DNA of 48,516 nucleotides. It comes from Candidatus Dojkabacteria bacterium. GTDB lineage: Bacteria; Patescibacteriota; Dojkabacteria; J137. Where the stretch lies: NCBI GenBank assembly GCA_030950485.1, contig JAUZRK010000011.1:1-48516 (forward strand), read 5' to 3'. The stretch's first letter is position 1; every line of letters begins with the position of its first letter. The translations under genes and the position numbers were made by a program. Positions 35,324 through 43,660 of this stretch are shown one piece after another. The notes under the pieces are model-generated. The model saw only the letters and a program-made list of their open reading frames with translations. It ran no database searches and had not been told where the DNA came from.

Positions 35324-35678
35324 ATGCATAGAGAAGAAGTCGAAATAGGGGAATTGGAACAAGATTTTTATGCAAAGGTAACTATATATGATTTTTGATA
35401 GCGATTCAAATCAAGTTTTAGAAGCTACAGAGTATTTGTATGCTCCTCAGAAAGGTGTTGAGATAATGATGGAAGTAGTAGCTGAAGTACAGAGACAAAC
35501 TAACTTAAGGGGTGTACCTATTCAGCATCACTACCAAGCTACAAATAAAGCTGCAAAGATTTTAATAACTCAAAAACTTGCTCACCTTGATTACTGTTTC
35601 TGTGGTATTACATATGATATTGGAAATAAGCCTTGCTGGCATTTTAAGAAAACGTATTTCCCTACAGAAGAAGCATGA
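35324..35678 (+). pseudogene. small unknown gene, probably frameshifted
   Basis: A 24-codon ORF from ATG 35324 ends ...FYAKVTIYDF-stop at 35396, and an overlapping frame from 35388 continues DSDSNQVLEATEYLYAPQKG to 35678. Deleting one T from the T5 run at 35392-35396 joins them into a natural-looking protein of about 117 residues. The C-terminal part contains YCFCGITYDIGNKPCWHF, with three cysteines. No family is recognised. Either the gene has a recent frameshift, or the functional product begins at 35388. Confidence 0.5.
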
Positions 35679-35688
35679 ACTAATCAAA

Positions 35689-36882
35689 TTATTTACAAAT
35701 ATCTTCACAAGGTACCCCGTCATTATCAGCATCTCTTGCAGCACAGTGACAGGTATTTAATTGAAAATATGCTTCATCACAACTAACCATATATCTACAG
35801 GCCTTTTTACAGTCGCAACTATAGTTAGATGATGGTGCAGAAGAGGATTCAGCCAATGGATTTGATGGTTCTACTAATAATGACTGACTAGGAGTAGGAT
35901 TAACAGTGATTCCTAAATCGTATTTCTCGCCTGAGTTTAAAGGATTTTCGACTAAGTTAACTTGAGGGATTGTCGTAGGCTCTTCAGTTGTAACTACTCG
36001 GCCAACCACAACTTCTTCTTTAGGCAGAGTATTAGTTGTTTTATAATTTGTCTCAACAACAGGACATAGATTATTACAGCTAGAATCATTTACTTGAACT
36101 TCCCTTAATGAACAATCATAATTCATTAGAGAAATAGTTGAAATGTTACATGCGCTACAACTTTTACTAACTTCTTCATTATATCTGTCTGAACATTGAC
36201 ATTGGCTACTCCATATACCTAGTTCATTCTCTTTTGCATCATTTTCTGCCTTAATAAATTCATTTACAAATATATAATCTTTATCATATGTATATTCAAA
36301 CGCATAGCCATCTTTTATTAATGATAAGTTTACAATTGTTCCATCACCTAATGCTATATAGCCTAATAGCCTATCGTATTTATCAAACTTACCTTGCGAC
36401 TCATCTGTAATTAGATAGATTTCCTTATTAAGTACTAATCTTTCTAACTCTGTTTTAGCCTCAGTTCCAAAGCATTCTATAGGTTTTTCAGCGTGCTGAA
36501 TTTCAGGGGTATCTATTCCAATTAGTCTTACTTTGTTTCTTTTTCCGCCTATTTCAATTCCTAAAGTATCTCCATCAACTACATCTAATACTTTATATTT
36601 TTAAAAATCATTTAGAGCATCAATTTCAACTTTTCCATCACTAATTTTTAGTGATGCTATATTATTATCAACTTTAGATATATCAATACTTTTCTTAGAT
36701 TTCTCTTCAACATTTTCAACAGTTTCTTTATCTTGACTAACTTTATTTTCTATTTCAGCAGCGCCAGTTCCAAAGCCGAATATAAAAATTATAACAATAA
36801 AAATTACTGTAGCTTTTTCTTTAGTACTTAATGCCTTGAGCATATTAAGTAGCCCGCGCTTTTGTGTAATAGCATTTCCCAT
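35689..36882 (-). pseudogene. anchored thermonuclease (SNase) with Excalibur domain, interrupted by TAA
   Basis: The frame starts at ATG 36882: a membrane anchor near residues 24-44, a spacer ending ALNDF, then TAA at 36603-36601. The same frame continues without another stop as KYKVLDVVDGDTLGIEIG, KVRLIGIDTPEIQ, DKYDRLLGYIALGDGT and GYAFEYTYD to a C-terminal Excalibur calcium-binding motif (CHCAARDADNDGVPCEDIC) ending at 35689. SNase catalytic Arg and Glu positions are retained in RLIGIDTPE and YDRLLGY. Length of about 397 codons suits a secreted nuclease. The only visible lesion is the nonsense codon between anchor and nuclease. No ATG exists for the nuclease part until 36126. Confidence 0.8.
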
Positions 36883-36953
36883 AAATATATATTGAAGAGT
36901 ATGAATATATATTATATGAGATTTAATAATGTTTAAAGCAAAGAAGAAATTAT

Positions 36954-37202
36954 TTATTCTTTAAAAGTAGTTCCCTCTATTAATTGATCTAGAGTAAGTT
37001 TATAAAAACCTGCAATTTTAACAACAGTTTCAAGTTGTGGATTTATATCGCATCTTCTGCGTCTTTCAATAGCTATTAAGGTGTTGTAACTAATGCCGCT
37101 CATTATAGCTAGCTTCTTTAAGGATAAATTTCTTTCTTTTCGTATCGTTTTAAGTTTATCTCGTAATGTCATATTTACATAATCTAAGATTACTTCATTC
37201 AT
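36954..37202 (-). CDS. XRE/Cro-family transcriptional regulator
   Basis: The 82-residue protein is a single helix-turn-helix domain: KLKTIRKERNLSLKKLAIMS near 17 (first helices), GISYNTLIAIERRRR near 36 (recognition helix), and INPQLETVVKIAGFYKLTLD. The ATG at 37202 sits 1 base from a conserved promoter-like block; an internal ATG at 37172 (MTLRDKLKTI) would fit the family start equally well. It is likely autoregulated, and its target may be the block that also occurs at 38829 and 43103. Confidence 0.85.
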   Translation of the reverse strand: MNEVILDYVNMTLRDKLKTIRKERNLSLKKLAIMSGISYNTLIAIERRRRCDINPQLETVVKIAGFYKLTLDQLIEGTTFKE

Positions 37203-37203
37203 A

Positions 37204-37229
37204 ACAATGTATTGCAGCGCAAATTTTGA
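37204..37229 (-). promoter_or_regulatory. conserved promoter-like block, copy 1 (before the XRE gene)
   Basis: On the minus strand it reads ATTTGCGCTGCAATACATTG. It shares ATTTGCGC-N4-AATACA-TG spacing with copies at 38829-38855 and 43103-43129. TACATT would be a -10 box only 3 bases from the ATG, so the mRNA could be leaderless or start at the internal ATG. Confidence 0.65.
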
Positions 37230-37289
37230 GTGTTTTAATTAAATTAATGTAAATTTTTTCTCAAAAGGCGAATTCTCGAGTATTGATGC

Positions 37290-37295
37290 TATAAT
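37290..37295 (+). promoter_or_regulatory. -10 box TATAAT with upstream TG
   Basis: TGCTATAAT is an extended -10 promoter form lying 23 bases before the ATG at 37319. Confidence 0.6.
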
Positions 37296-37318
37296 CTGAC
37301 GCTAAATAAGTGATTAAA

Positions 37319-37747
37319 ATGAATATTGATAATATTGATCCATTTGATGGGGGAGAAGCAGAAGAGAGTGTACTAGTTTTTAGTCACAATCTTACTATGG
37401 AAACACCTGAGGGACCGACTGAAGCTAAGGTCATAGGCTTTAAAGCTGGGATTGTAGCTACAACTAACATGCCATACGAGCCGGTAACTCAGTTAGAGTT
37501 TATTGTTGGTAGTGATCAAAAAATAACAACTGAAGGGATAGTTATTCCTGTAAAGATTGAGAACGGAATGAATTACAAGGTAACTGTTTCTATGAGGCAA
37601 TCAGCAGATCGTCAACGATACATTGTTCAGATACAAAAAGACATGAGACCTGTCGAAAAAATGGAAATGGTTGCTCTGTCTGTTGTTGAGTGTCAAGTTG
37701 GCCAAATGGCATTAGCAGGAGTTATAAGACAGCTTAAAGGAGGTTAA
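37319..37747 (+). CDS. small soluble protein of unknown function
   Basis: The protein (about 142 residues from ATG 37319; an in-frame GTG at 37310 would add three) is predicted to be mainly beta-strand: alternating hydrophobic runs such as TEAKVIGFKAGIVATT near 33 and NYKVTVSMRQSADRQRYIVQ near 82. It ends with a hydrophobic helix-like part (VVECQVGQMALAGVIRQL). No signal peptide or family motif. It has its own promoter and is divergent from the XRE gene, with 107 bp between them. Confidence 0.6.
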   Translation: MNIDNIDPFDGGEAEESVLVFSHNLTMETPEGPTEAKVIGFKAGIVATTNMPYEPVTQLEFIVGSDQKITTEGIVIPVKIENGMNYKVTVSMRQSADRQRYIVQIQKDMRPVEKMEMVALSVVECQVGQMALAGVIRQLKGG

Positions 37748-37773
37748 TTTATAGCCTACTTTATACACTAAAT

Positions 37774-37798
37774 AATATACTAATTAAGTTAGTATATT
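37774..37798. terminator. AT-rich hairpin between convergent genes
   Basis: AATATACTAA (37774-37783) and TTAGTATATT (37789-37798) pair perfectly, just before the stop codon of the minus-strand gene. Confidence 0.45.
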
Positions 37799-38740
37799 CT
37801 ACGGTTTATAAGTATCAATAATTCTCTTAAACCAGCTTTTTTTCTTCATTTCATTATTATCATCTTCACCTTTCTTTTTATCCTCATTACTTTCTCCTAA
37901 ATTAGATAACTCCTTTATCTTTTCTATTAGATATATTAATTCTCCAGTATTGATCTTCATAATTACAAACTGCTTCTCATCTAAACGCACTATTTCTTTA
38001 AGTTCCTCTCTAAATTCTTCAAGTAAATTATAATCAAATTTAAATGGCTTACCTTTTTCATCTCTTATTCCAATGTAATTAGAGTAGGGTAGGAAGGAAT
38101 CCTCATTGACATCCCATATAACTAGACCTTCTATCTCTCCAGTTTCTATATGTTTAAAGCGCTGGATATTAGATACTGAAATACCTTTGTTCTCAATATT
38201 TTGGATATCTCTCATACGGTTTATAAAAAAATCATACTGAGTTGATAAATCATTAGAGAGCTTATTAATATGCTTAAACATTTTCTCTCCGTAATAAAAT
38301 GTTCTTTTATATCCATCTGATTGACTCATTCCACCATCCTCTCTGCTTGTTACCTTTATCGTATTAAAATACGCATGTTCCTTTCTTTCTATCCATTTAA
38401 TATTGAAATGATTATCAAAATTTTCGAGACTTACGGTTAATCCTTCTTCACTTTCGATTTCAGCGTTCGTAAGTCTTGCAACATTTTTTATAAGCGTAAA
38501 CGCAACCTGGTAGTCTTCTGGAGACGAAAATATCAGTATTCTTACATTATAGATCCCCTTTTCATAAGTAAACAAAACCGCTCTTGTAGAAACACCTTCT
38601 ATGTAACAAGCCTCGCTAATTGGCATTTGTAAATCACCTATCTGAAATTGTTCATGCTTTAAGTTCTCAATAGATATTCCTTCAATTATCTTTTCCAAAG
38701 GTAGTTCAGTTTTTGATTGTACTGAGAAAGAGTAGCTCAT
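37799..38740 (-). CDS. soluble protein of unknown function (313 aa)
   Basis: No signal peptide, membrane helix or family motif is visible. The middle contains alternating strands and SREDGGMSQSDGYKRTFYYG near 131; the C-terminal 35 residues are a charged tail (EDKKKGEDDNNEMKKKSWFKR). The gene lies about 90 bases downstream of copy 2 of the conserved promoter-like block, which suggests shared control with the XRE regulator. Confidence 0.6.
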   Translation of the reverse strand: MSYSFSVQSKTELPLEKIIEGISIENLKHEQFQIGDLQMPISEACYIEGVSTRAVLFTYEKGIYNVRILIFSSPEDYQVAFTLIKNVARLTNAEIESEEGLTVSLENFDNHFNIKWIERKEHAYFNTIKVTSREDGGMSQSDGYKRTFYYGEKMFKHINKLSNDLSTQYDFFINRMRDIQNIENKGISVSNIQRFKHIETGEIEGLVIWDVNEDSFLPYSNYIGIRDEKGKPFKFDYNLLEEFREELKEIVRLDEKQFVIMKINTGELIYLIEKIKELSNLGESNEDKKKGEDDNNEMKKKSWFKRIIDTYKP

Positions 38741-38828
38741 ATAAATCTTTAAAAAATTGTTTAGTTGATATTAATAATAGCTTTATCCATATAAACTGTA
38801 TATCTTTATATCACTTAATTTGATTCGA

Positions 38829-38855
38829 GACATTGTATTATGGCGCAAATTTGGG
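38829..38855 (-). promoter_or_regulatory. conserved promoter-like block, copy 2
   Basis: On the minus strand it reads ATTTGCGCCATAATACAATG. TACAAT would be the -10 box. It is about 90 bases upstream of the 37799-38740 gene. Confidence 0.65.
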
Positions 38856-38895
38856 GGATTTTATAGATTTGTCTTACCGGTAACTTTGTATTAGT

Positions 38896-39399
38896 CTAAA
38901 AAGAATTAATCTCGAAAGTATGTTGAGTTCTTTGTCCAACTCTAATTGTTATCTTTTTTGGTAATTTATACATGAATCTATCTGGATGAGACTGTATTGT
39001 CTCAAGTGATGCGTACATTTTACTTTCAAATTCTGGAATATTTTCTGGCCTAAAAAAGAAATTATTTTGCTCACCTAGTAAAAAATCAAAAAATATTATT
39101 AAATTTTGGTTCGATTGAGAGATATATTTAATAAGGTTTGATGCATGCTCTTTTGGCAACTTGATTTGTACTAATTCACACTCAGCATTACGACTTGGAT
39201 TGACATCTTTACGATATAAATAGCTATTTCTTACATCAGTAAGACTTTCATCACCTTGAAATAATGAAAATGTTAGTTTAACCAATCCTCTATAGTTATA
39301 TTCTTCAGCGTACGGGTCTTCAAGAATTACTGTGAATGATTCTTGGTCGAAATTATTATCAATTTTATACCCTCTAAGAGTTTGTACTCTTTTTGTCAT
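38896..39399 (-). CDS. unknown protein (167 aa)
   Basis: No recognised family. Sequence is mixed alpha/beta with FDFLLGEQNNFFFRPENIPE near 105 and a basic KLPKKITIRVGQRTQHT near 145. No membrane segment. It follows the next gene upstream by 15 bases on the same strand, so they form an operon. Confidence 0.6.
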   Translation of the reverse strand: MTKRVQTLRGYKIDNNFDQESFTVILEDPYAEEYNYRGLVKLTFSLFQGDESLTDVRNSYLYRKDVNPSRNAECELVQIKLPKEHASNLIKYISQSNQNLIIFFDFLLGEQNNFFFRPENIPEFESKMYASLETIQSHPDRFMYKLPKKITIRVGQRTQHTFEINSF

Positions 39400-39414
39400 T
39401 CTAAAAACATCTTC

Positions 39415-40788
39415 TTATTCACGTATTAAACCTACCTGATTCCAGTCCATTACACCACCACGACCATCCCATTTATATTCGTCTATCCAACTCTTTGGGT
39501 TATTTTTAAGCAATACAGGCTTTCCATAAATAATAACTTCATTAATGACTCCAGCTACTTCTTCTAAGCTCATTGTTGTAGAAACCTCACCACTGCTTGA
39601 TTGCGCGGCTAGGTCCTCTACTAAGTTGACAACCGGAATCAAATTTCTATGTATTTCCTCTCGTTTTTCTTGATCGACAAAAGTTTCAAATCCTTTATCT
39701 CCATGTCTTAGTTGTTGTGAACTAGGACCCTCTGCTAAGTTAATCGTATATCTTGGAATCTCATCTACAGGTAATTCTAGTCTTTCAAAAATAGCTTGAA
39801 TTTGATGAGGGTGTGTTTTTAATAATTCAACTAGGTCCGAAGCACCTTGTTCCTGTAGTGTCAATTTATAAAATATACCGCCATACTGTATAAACATAGA
39901 TGCTGTTTGTTCGTCTGGTTTATATACTATTCTGGCGTTGTAGTATTCGCGATGACTAAATCCAACTGGTGTAAATCGATTAGCACGGTTGTAGAGTTCT
40001 CCGAATATATAGCTATGTATAATATTTGCATCTTCTTCTCTAGATGTCATTTGTTCAGAAGTAGATCTATCTATTCTAGCGCTTTTGTAATGTTGTCGAT
40101 CTGCGTATTCACATTGAATAATCCCATCGTATATATCATCAATGGATGTATGTGAATTTTTTGGTTCCTCAAATACTTCACTTATAATTTCTGCTGGTGG
40201 TGAAAAAGTTGAATCGTCTTCTATAAACAAACTAGTATCATTGCCTAGATCTTCTACATTTACTGAACATTCTAAGATTTCATATTGCATATCATCTCTT
40301 GTTTTTGGAACTGAAGTGCTTAGGAAATATAACATTTTTGTTCTGCTTACTTTATCGTTAGGCAACTTTAAATGTTCTAAAACATTATCTATCATAGATG
40401 GATCCTTCTTGAGAATATCTACTACATTAACTGCATTATTATCAGGTAAAGTAATTTTATAGAATCCATAAGAAGAAGAAATAATAATAGACGATTGATT
40501 TGAGTTGGTATTATTTCGAACTAATCTCAGATTATACTGGCTACTGTCACTACCAGGAACGCTTCCGCCAAATTTCCCATATATTTCTAATAGTAGATCT
40601 AATCGAGCAATATTATTTTCATGGGCAGTATTATAATTCCTAACTCCATTTTCTTTATCACTGCTCAATCCACCATAAGTCTCTCCTACTTTATTTACAG
40701 CGTAAATACATTCTGAATAATCTTCAAGATTTTCTGTTAACAGCTCATAATCCTCTTTTTCCGATTTTATATCTTCAAAATCTACCAT
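39415..40788 (-). CDS. unknown protein with an internal duplication (457 aa)
   Basis: Two segments of about 65 residues match: YNLRLVRNNTNSNQSSIIIS...GFYKITL...VVDILKKDPSMIDNVLEHL (about residues 84-150) and YNARIVYKPDEQTASMFIQY...IFYKLTL...LVELLKTHPHQIQAIFERL (about 288-352). Both end in LxLPxDxxxR. The gene therefore contains a repeated alpha/beta unit. There is no signal peptide or membrane helix. It starts an operon with the 167-residue gene. A -10 like TATAAT lies on the minus strand about 30 bases upstream. Confidence 0.6.
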   Translation of the reverse strand: MVDFEDIKSEKEDYELLTENLEDYSECIYAVNKVGETYGGLSSDKENGVRNYNTAHENNIARLDLLLEIYGKFGGSVPGSDSSQYNLRLVRNNTNSNQSSIIISSSYGFYKITLPDNNAVNVVDILKKDPSMIDNVLEHLKLPNDKVSRTKMLYFLSTSVPKTRDDMQYEILECSVNVEDLGNDTSLFIEDDSTFSPPAEIISEVFEEPKNSHTSIDDIYDGIIQCEYADRQHYKSARIDRSTSEQMTSREEDANIIHSYIFGELYNRANRFTPVGFSHREYYNARIVYKPDEQTASMFIQYGGIFYKLTLQEQGASDLVELLKTHPHQIQAIFERLELPVDEIPRYTINLAEGPSSQQLRHGDKGFETFVDQEKREEIHRNLIPVVNLVEDLAAQSSSGEVSTTMSLEEVAGVINEVIIYGKPVLLKNNPKSWIDEYKWDGRGGVMDWNQVGLIRE

Positions 40789-40877
40789 TGGAAATTGATA
40801 TACTCTATGTACTCATTATATCATTGCAAGGCTTTTAATGCTAACTAACTGGAGATCTGAGCAGGAGTGGCTTGAGA

Positions 40878-41046
40878 CTAAAAGGGGTTTGCGTACCCTA
40901 GAGATATTCCTATGAATATAAATGTGTAGAGAGTGTAAGAAAAGTCATTGATTCTCAATATTATAATGTAAGAGATTAAGGCACCTATTAAATATGATAC
41001 TGCTAGGTAGATTAAATATTTAATATGTATTTGCTTTATTTTACTG
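40878..41046 (-). pseudogene. truncated copy of the 43155-43643 membrane-protein gene
   Basis: On the minus strand the frame reads SKIKQIHIKYLIYL, ISYIIILRINDFSYTLYTF and IGISLGYANPF, then TAG at 40880-40878. It aligns with the start of the intact protein (SKIKQRHIKFLIYL, ISYFVIFRINALTYLFYTY, VGITLGYSN). The start codon is missing and the C-terminal two thirds are lost. The rest of the 285-bp gap (40789-41073) shows no other gene. Confidence 0.75.
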
Positions 41047-41073
41047 CTTGTTAACTTTATTTATTCTTACTTT

Positions 41074-42339
41074 CTATAGAACAATTAAGTTTCTAATTAT
41101 TGATAGGATATCTCCATTATACTGATCTTTATATTTCATAAAGCTATCGAGCTTTATTGCATTCCCATTAGAGGTATTAGAATGAATTGATATAATAGAC
41201 ATATAGTTTCTTAAGAAAGTATTATCAAAGTATATACATATAACTTGATTATCTCCTAAGTCTACAAATTTGTAATCATACCGTTCTGGAGTCCTTGGTC
41301 CTGGCTCTCCATTTATAAAATTAAGTCCACTCTGAACGTATGATATACAAGTCTCCTCTGAGTAAATTGGTTTACTGCTCGAAATTTCAATTATGGGCTC
41401 ATACATTATATCCCCAGTCCTTCTTATTAATACTAATGACGAGTCATTATAAATATACTCGGGATCTGAAATAGTGCTCCAATCACTTGGATATTTAACA
41501 GAGGCTTTTCCAATGTTAATAATACTATCTAGAGGTAATGTAGACTTATAATTATTTAATTGCTCCCAGTAATCCATTTTCCCTTCTTTATCCATTCTAA
41601 AATCAAATTTACTTTCCTCTCTAACATACATATCTTCTATAACGGGATAAATATTTTCATACGCTTCACGTCTAGCATCATAGCTTTCTATTTCCTCATT
41701 TCTCACAGCATGAAAAGCAACGTTCTCATAACTAAAAGCTCCTTCCCAAAGACCACCTAGTTTACTCCTTAAAATTATAATATCTTTATTTATATCACCG
41801 GCTACGTAAAAATGAGTAGACCCACCAAGTTTATTATTAATAAATCTATAGATTGGTATAGAATTTTCGTTTTCTTCACTATATACACAGAACGCAACAG
41901 TTTCGTATGTAAATGCATTAGCCCAAAGACCATTTGGGGCTGACCTTTGAATGATCGTATCTCTATTTTCAGTACCTATTACATAAAAGTGAACTGAGTC
42001 ATATTCATTATTCCTAAATCTATAAACCTCTACTGTGCCCACAGGACATTTTTCGTCTTTGTATTCAAATGCATTAAGCGCTATAGTCTCGTAAGTAAAC
42101 GCTCCTTCCCACTTGCCTTCTATCTTAGAATTATTTACAACTATATCTCTATTAGTGTCACCTAAAACATAGAAATGAGTAGAATCAATTTTATTATTTC
42201 TGAACCTATAAACTGGTAAGGATTGACTTCCCTCATTTGTTGGGACAGTTACTTGTGCTTCTATACGATTAATAAGAGGCTGAGTATTAATTAGTAATAT
42301 TGAGAAAAGTACGAAGTAAAAAGTTATCAGTTTTTTCAT
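41074..42339 (-). CDS. secreted protein with three DUF5648 repeats and a PsbP-like C-terminal domain
   Basis: The 421-residue protein has a signal peptide or anchor (about 1-28). Three repeats of about 50 residues follow, each with YRFRNN-x-HFYV-xRD/KD-...-W-x-AF-YE (at about 44, 105 and 164), the pattern of the DUF5648 repeat found in secreted proteins and lectin-like contexts. The C-terminal region (VKYPSDWSTISDPEYIYND near 278) resembles PsbP-like domains. It ends the minus-strand small-membrane-protein operon (gap of 15 bases). The role may be adhesion or binding at the surface. Confidence 0.75.
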   Translation of the reverse strand: MKKLITFYFVLFSILLINTQPLINRIEAQVTVPTNEGSQSLPVYRFRNNKIDSTHFYVLGDTNRDIVVNNSKIEGKWEGAFTYETIALNAFEYKDEKCPVGTVEVYRFRNNEYDSVHFYVIGTENRDTIIQRSAPNGLWANAFTYETVAFCVYSEENENSIPIYRFINNKLGGSTHFYVAGDINKDIIILRSKLGGLWEGAFSYENVAFHAVRNEEIESYDARREAYENIYPVIEDMYVREESKFDFRMDKEGKMDYWEQLNNYKSTLPLDSIINIGKASVKYPSDWSTISDPEYIYNDSSLVLIRRTGDIMYEPIIEISSSKPIYSEETCISYVQSGLNFINGEPGPRTPERYDYKFVDLGDNQVICIYFDNTFLRNYMSIISIHSNTSNGNAIKLDSFMKYKDQYNGDILSIIRNLIVL

Positions 42340-42354
42340 TTTATAATCTAATAT

Positions 42355-42567
42355 TTAAGATAGATAAAGGTAGATGCCTATAACTGCCATAATAGCTAGT
42401 ACCCTATAGACCCAGTAAAAAATACTACTTTTTTCTCCAAACTTATTATCAAAACATTCTTTGGTCTTTTTCTTCTCAAAATTATCCCATTTCATTGCAT
42501 ATTTAATAGCGAAGTAAGTTATGAACGGGAAAAGTAGAAGTATTAAAATTGGTATTGCTTCACTCAT
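42355..42567 (-). CDS. small two-helix membrane protein (paralogue C)
   Basis: The 70-residue protein has helices near 5-22 and 52-69, with a basic middle part ending KECFDNKFGEKSS. It shares layout with the two upstream genes: helix, basic stretch, F-x(2,3)-FG motif, aromatic/Arg (YWVYR) and a second helix. Function unknown. Confidence 0.65.
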   Translation of the reverse strand: MSEAIPILILLLFPFITYFAIKYAMKWDNFEKKKTKECFDNKFGEKSSIFYWVYRVLAIMAVIGIYLYLS

Positions 42568-42580
42568 ATATGATTAGATA

Positions 42581-42802
42581 CTAATTAAAATAATATGTAA
42601 TGGCAAATACGATTAAATAATAAAAAACTAGTTGAGCTATTCTAAACAAATAGAACTTCCACTTAGGCTGCTTTCCAAAAAGCTTTTCAAATGATTCTTT
42701 ACTTTTTCGGCTCTCTTCCTCTCCTATTCGTTTTATCTTATTCCAAGATAATGAAACCCACAATATAAAAATAGAGAGAAATAAAACGATAGAAAACAAC
42801 AT
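42581..42802 (-). CDS. small two-helix membrane protein (paralogue B)
   Basis: The 73-residue protein has a helix near 2-18, SFEKLFGKQP at about 37-46, KFYLFR, and a second helix near 55-72. It matches the FG-containing pattern of the neighbouring genes and is 13 bases from the next. Confidence 0.65.
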   Translation of the reverse strand: MLFSIVLFLSIFILWVSLSWNKIKRIGEEESRKSKESFEKLFGKQPKWKFYLFRIAQLVFYYLIVFAITYYFN

Positions 42803-42811
42803 ATTAGTTAC

Positions 42812-43051
42812 TTATTTAAATGTTTCATATATAAAAATAAGTGCAGACCCAAAAGCGATATATCCTATATACATTATTACTCTCATAATAAAGAACTTCT
42901 TTTTTGACTTCTCTTCACCAAATAGGCTGAAGTATAGCTCTTCGGCCCAAACCTTATCCACATCTAAGAATCTTTTAAGCTTTCTGTAGAGTAAAACTCT
43001 AAGAATAATTAAAAATGTTACAAGTGCTAATATATTTTCTCCTAAGCTCAT
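42812..43051 (-). CDS. small two-helix membrane protein (paralogue A)
   Basis: The 79-residue protein has a helix near 5-20, YFSLFGEEKSKKK near 40-52, FIMR, and a helix near 56-75. It is the first gene after the third conserved promoter-like block (about 50 bases upstream), so it may be controlled with the XRE regulon. The three genes are separated by 9 and 13 bases, which suggests tandem duplication followed by divergence. Confidence 0.65.
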   Translation of the reverse strand: MSLGENILALVTFLIILRVLLYRKLKRFLDVDKVWAEELYFSLFGEEKSKKKFFIMRVIMYIGYIAFGSALIFIYETFK

Positions 43052-43102
43052 ACTGGTGCTGTAAAGTATTAATAGTAATTTATACCAAATCAGCTATAAA
43101 AT

Positions 43103-43129
43103 AACATTGTATTACAGCGCAAATTATTG
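43103..43129 (-). promoter_or_regulatory. conserved promoter-like block, copy 3
   Basis: On the minus strand it reads ATTTGCGCTGTAATACAATG except that the first base is A/T-rich flank (AATAATTTGCGC). TACAAT would be the -10 box. It lies about 50 bases upstream of the 42812-43051 gene and shares the core with copies at 37204 and 38829. Confidence 0.65.
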
Positions 43130-43154
43130 TTTTTCTTCAGTAGAAAATACTAAA

Positions 43155-43643
43155 CTATTTGTGTTGACTAGAATCTGCATGTGGATAGTGATAAAAACTC
43201 AATCCATAAGTAATAACTGATGTTATTACTATGTTAAGTAGTAAAGACACGTAATACATATTCCCTTTAAATATCTCATCAATTGGCTCAACTCCAGTAA
43301 AATAGTCTGGTTTATATTGCTTTAGGGCAATCATTAGATCTATATATCCAAAGTTTAGACTTTGAGTATCTGCAATCAAATATATTAGATGAGAACCTAT
43401 TACTAGTAAAACTACTGATGCAATAATAGAAAGCAATAGTATTCTTGATTCATGTAGATCAAGCTTCTTGATAACGACTGAATTCGAATATCCTAGTGTT
43501 ATACCGACTAGCATATATGTGTAAAATAAATAGGTTAAGGCGTTAATCCTAAAGATAACAAAGTAAGATATACCTGCAGCTAACAGAGATACTAGCAATA
43601 GGTATATTAAAAATTTTATGTGTCGTTGTTTAATTTTGCTCAT
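43155..43643 (-). CDS. four-helix membrane protein of unknown function
   Basis: The 162-residue protein has helices near 10-29, 35-50, 68-88 and 130-148. A basic N-terminus (MSKIKQRHIK) precedes the first. No family is recognised. A broken copy of its first third lies at 40878-41046, so the gene has been duplicated on this strand. Confidence 0.7.
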   Translation of the reverse strand: MSKIKQRHIKFLIYLLLVSLLAAGISYFVIFRINALTYLFYTYMLVGITLGYSNSVVIKKLDLHESRILLLSIIASVVLLVIGSHLIYLIADTQSLNFGYIDLMIALKQYKPDYFTGVEPIDEIFKGNMYYVSLLLNIVITSVITYGLSFYHYPHADSSQHK

Positions 43644-43660
43644 GATTGTACATGCTACTC

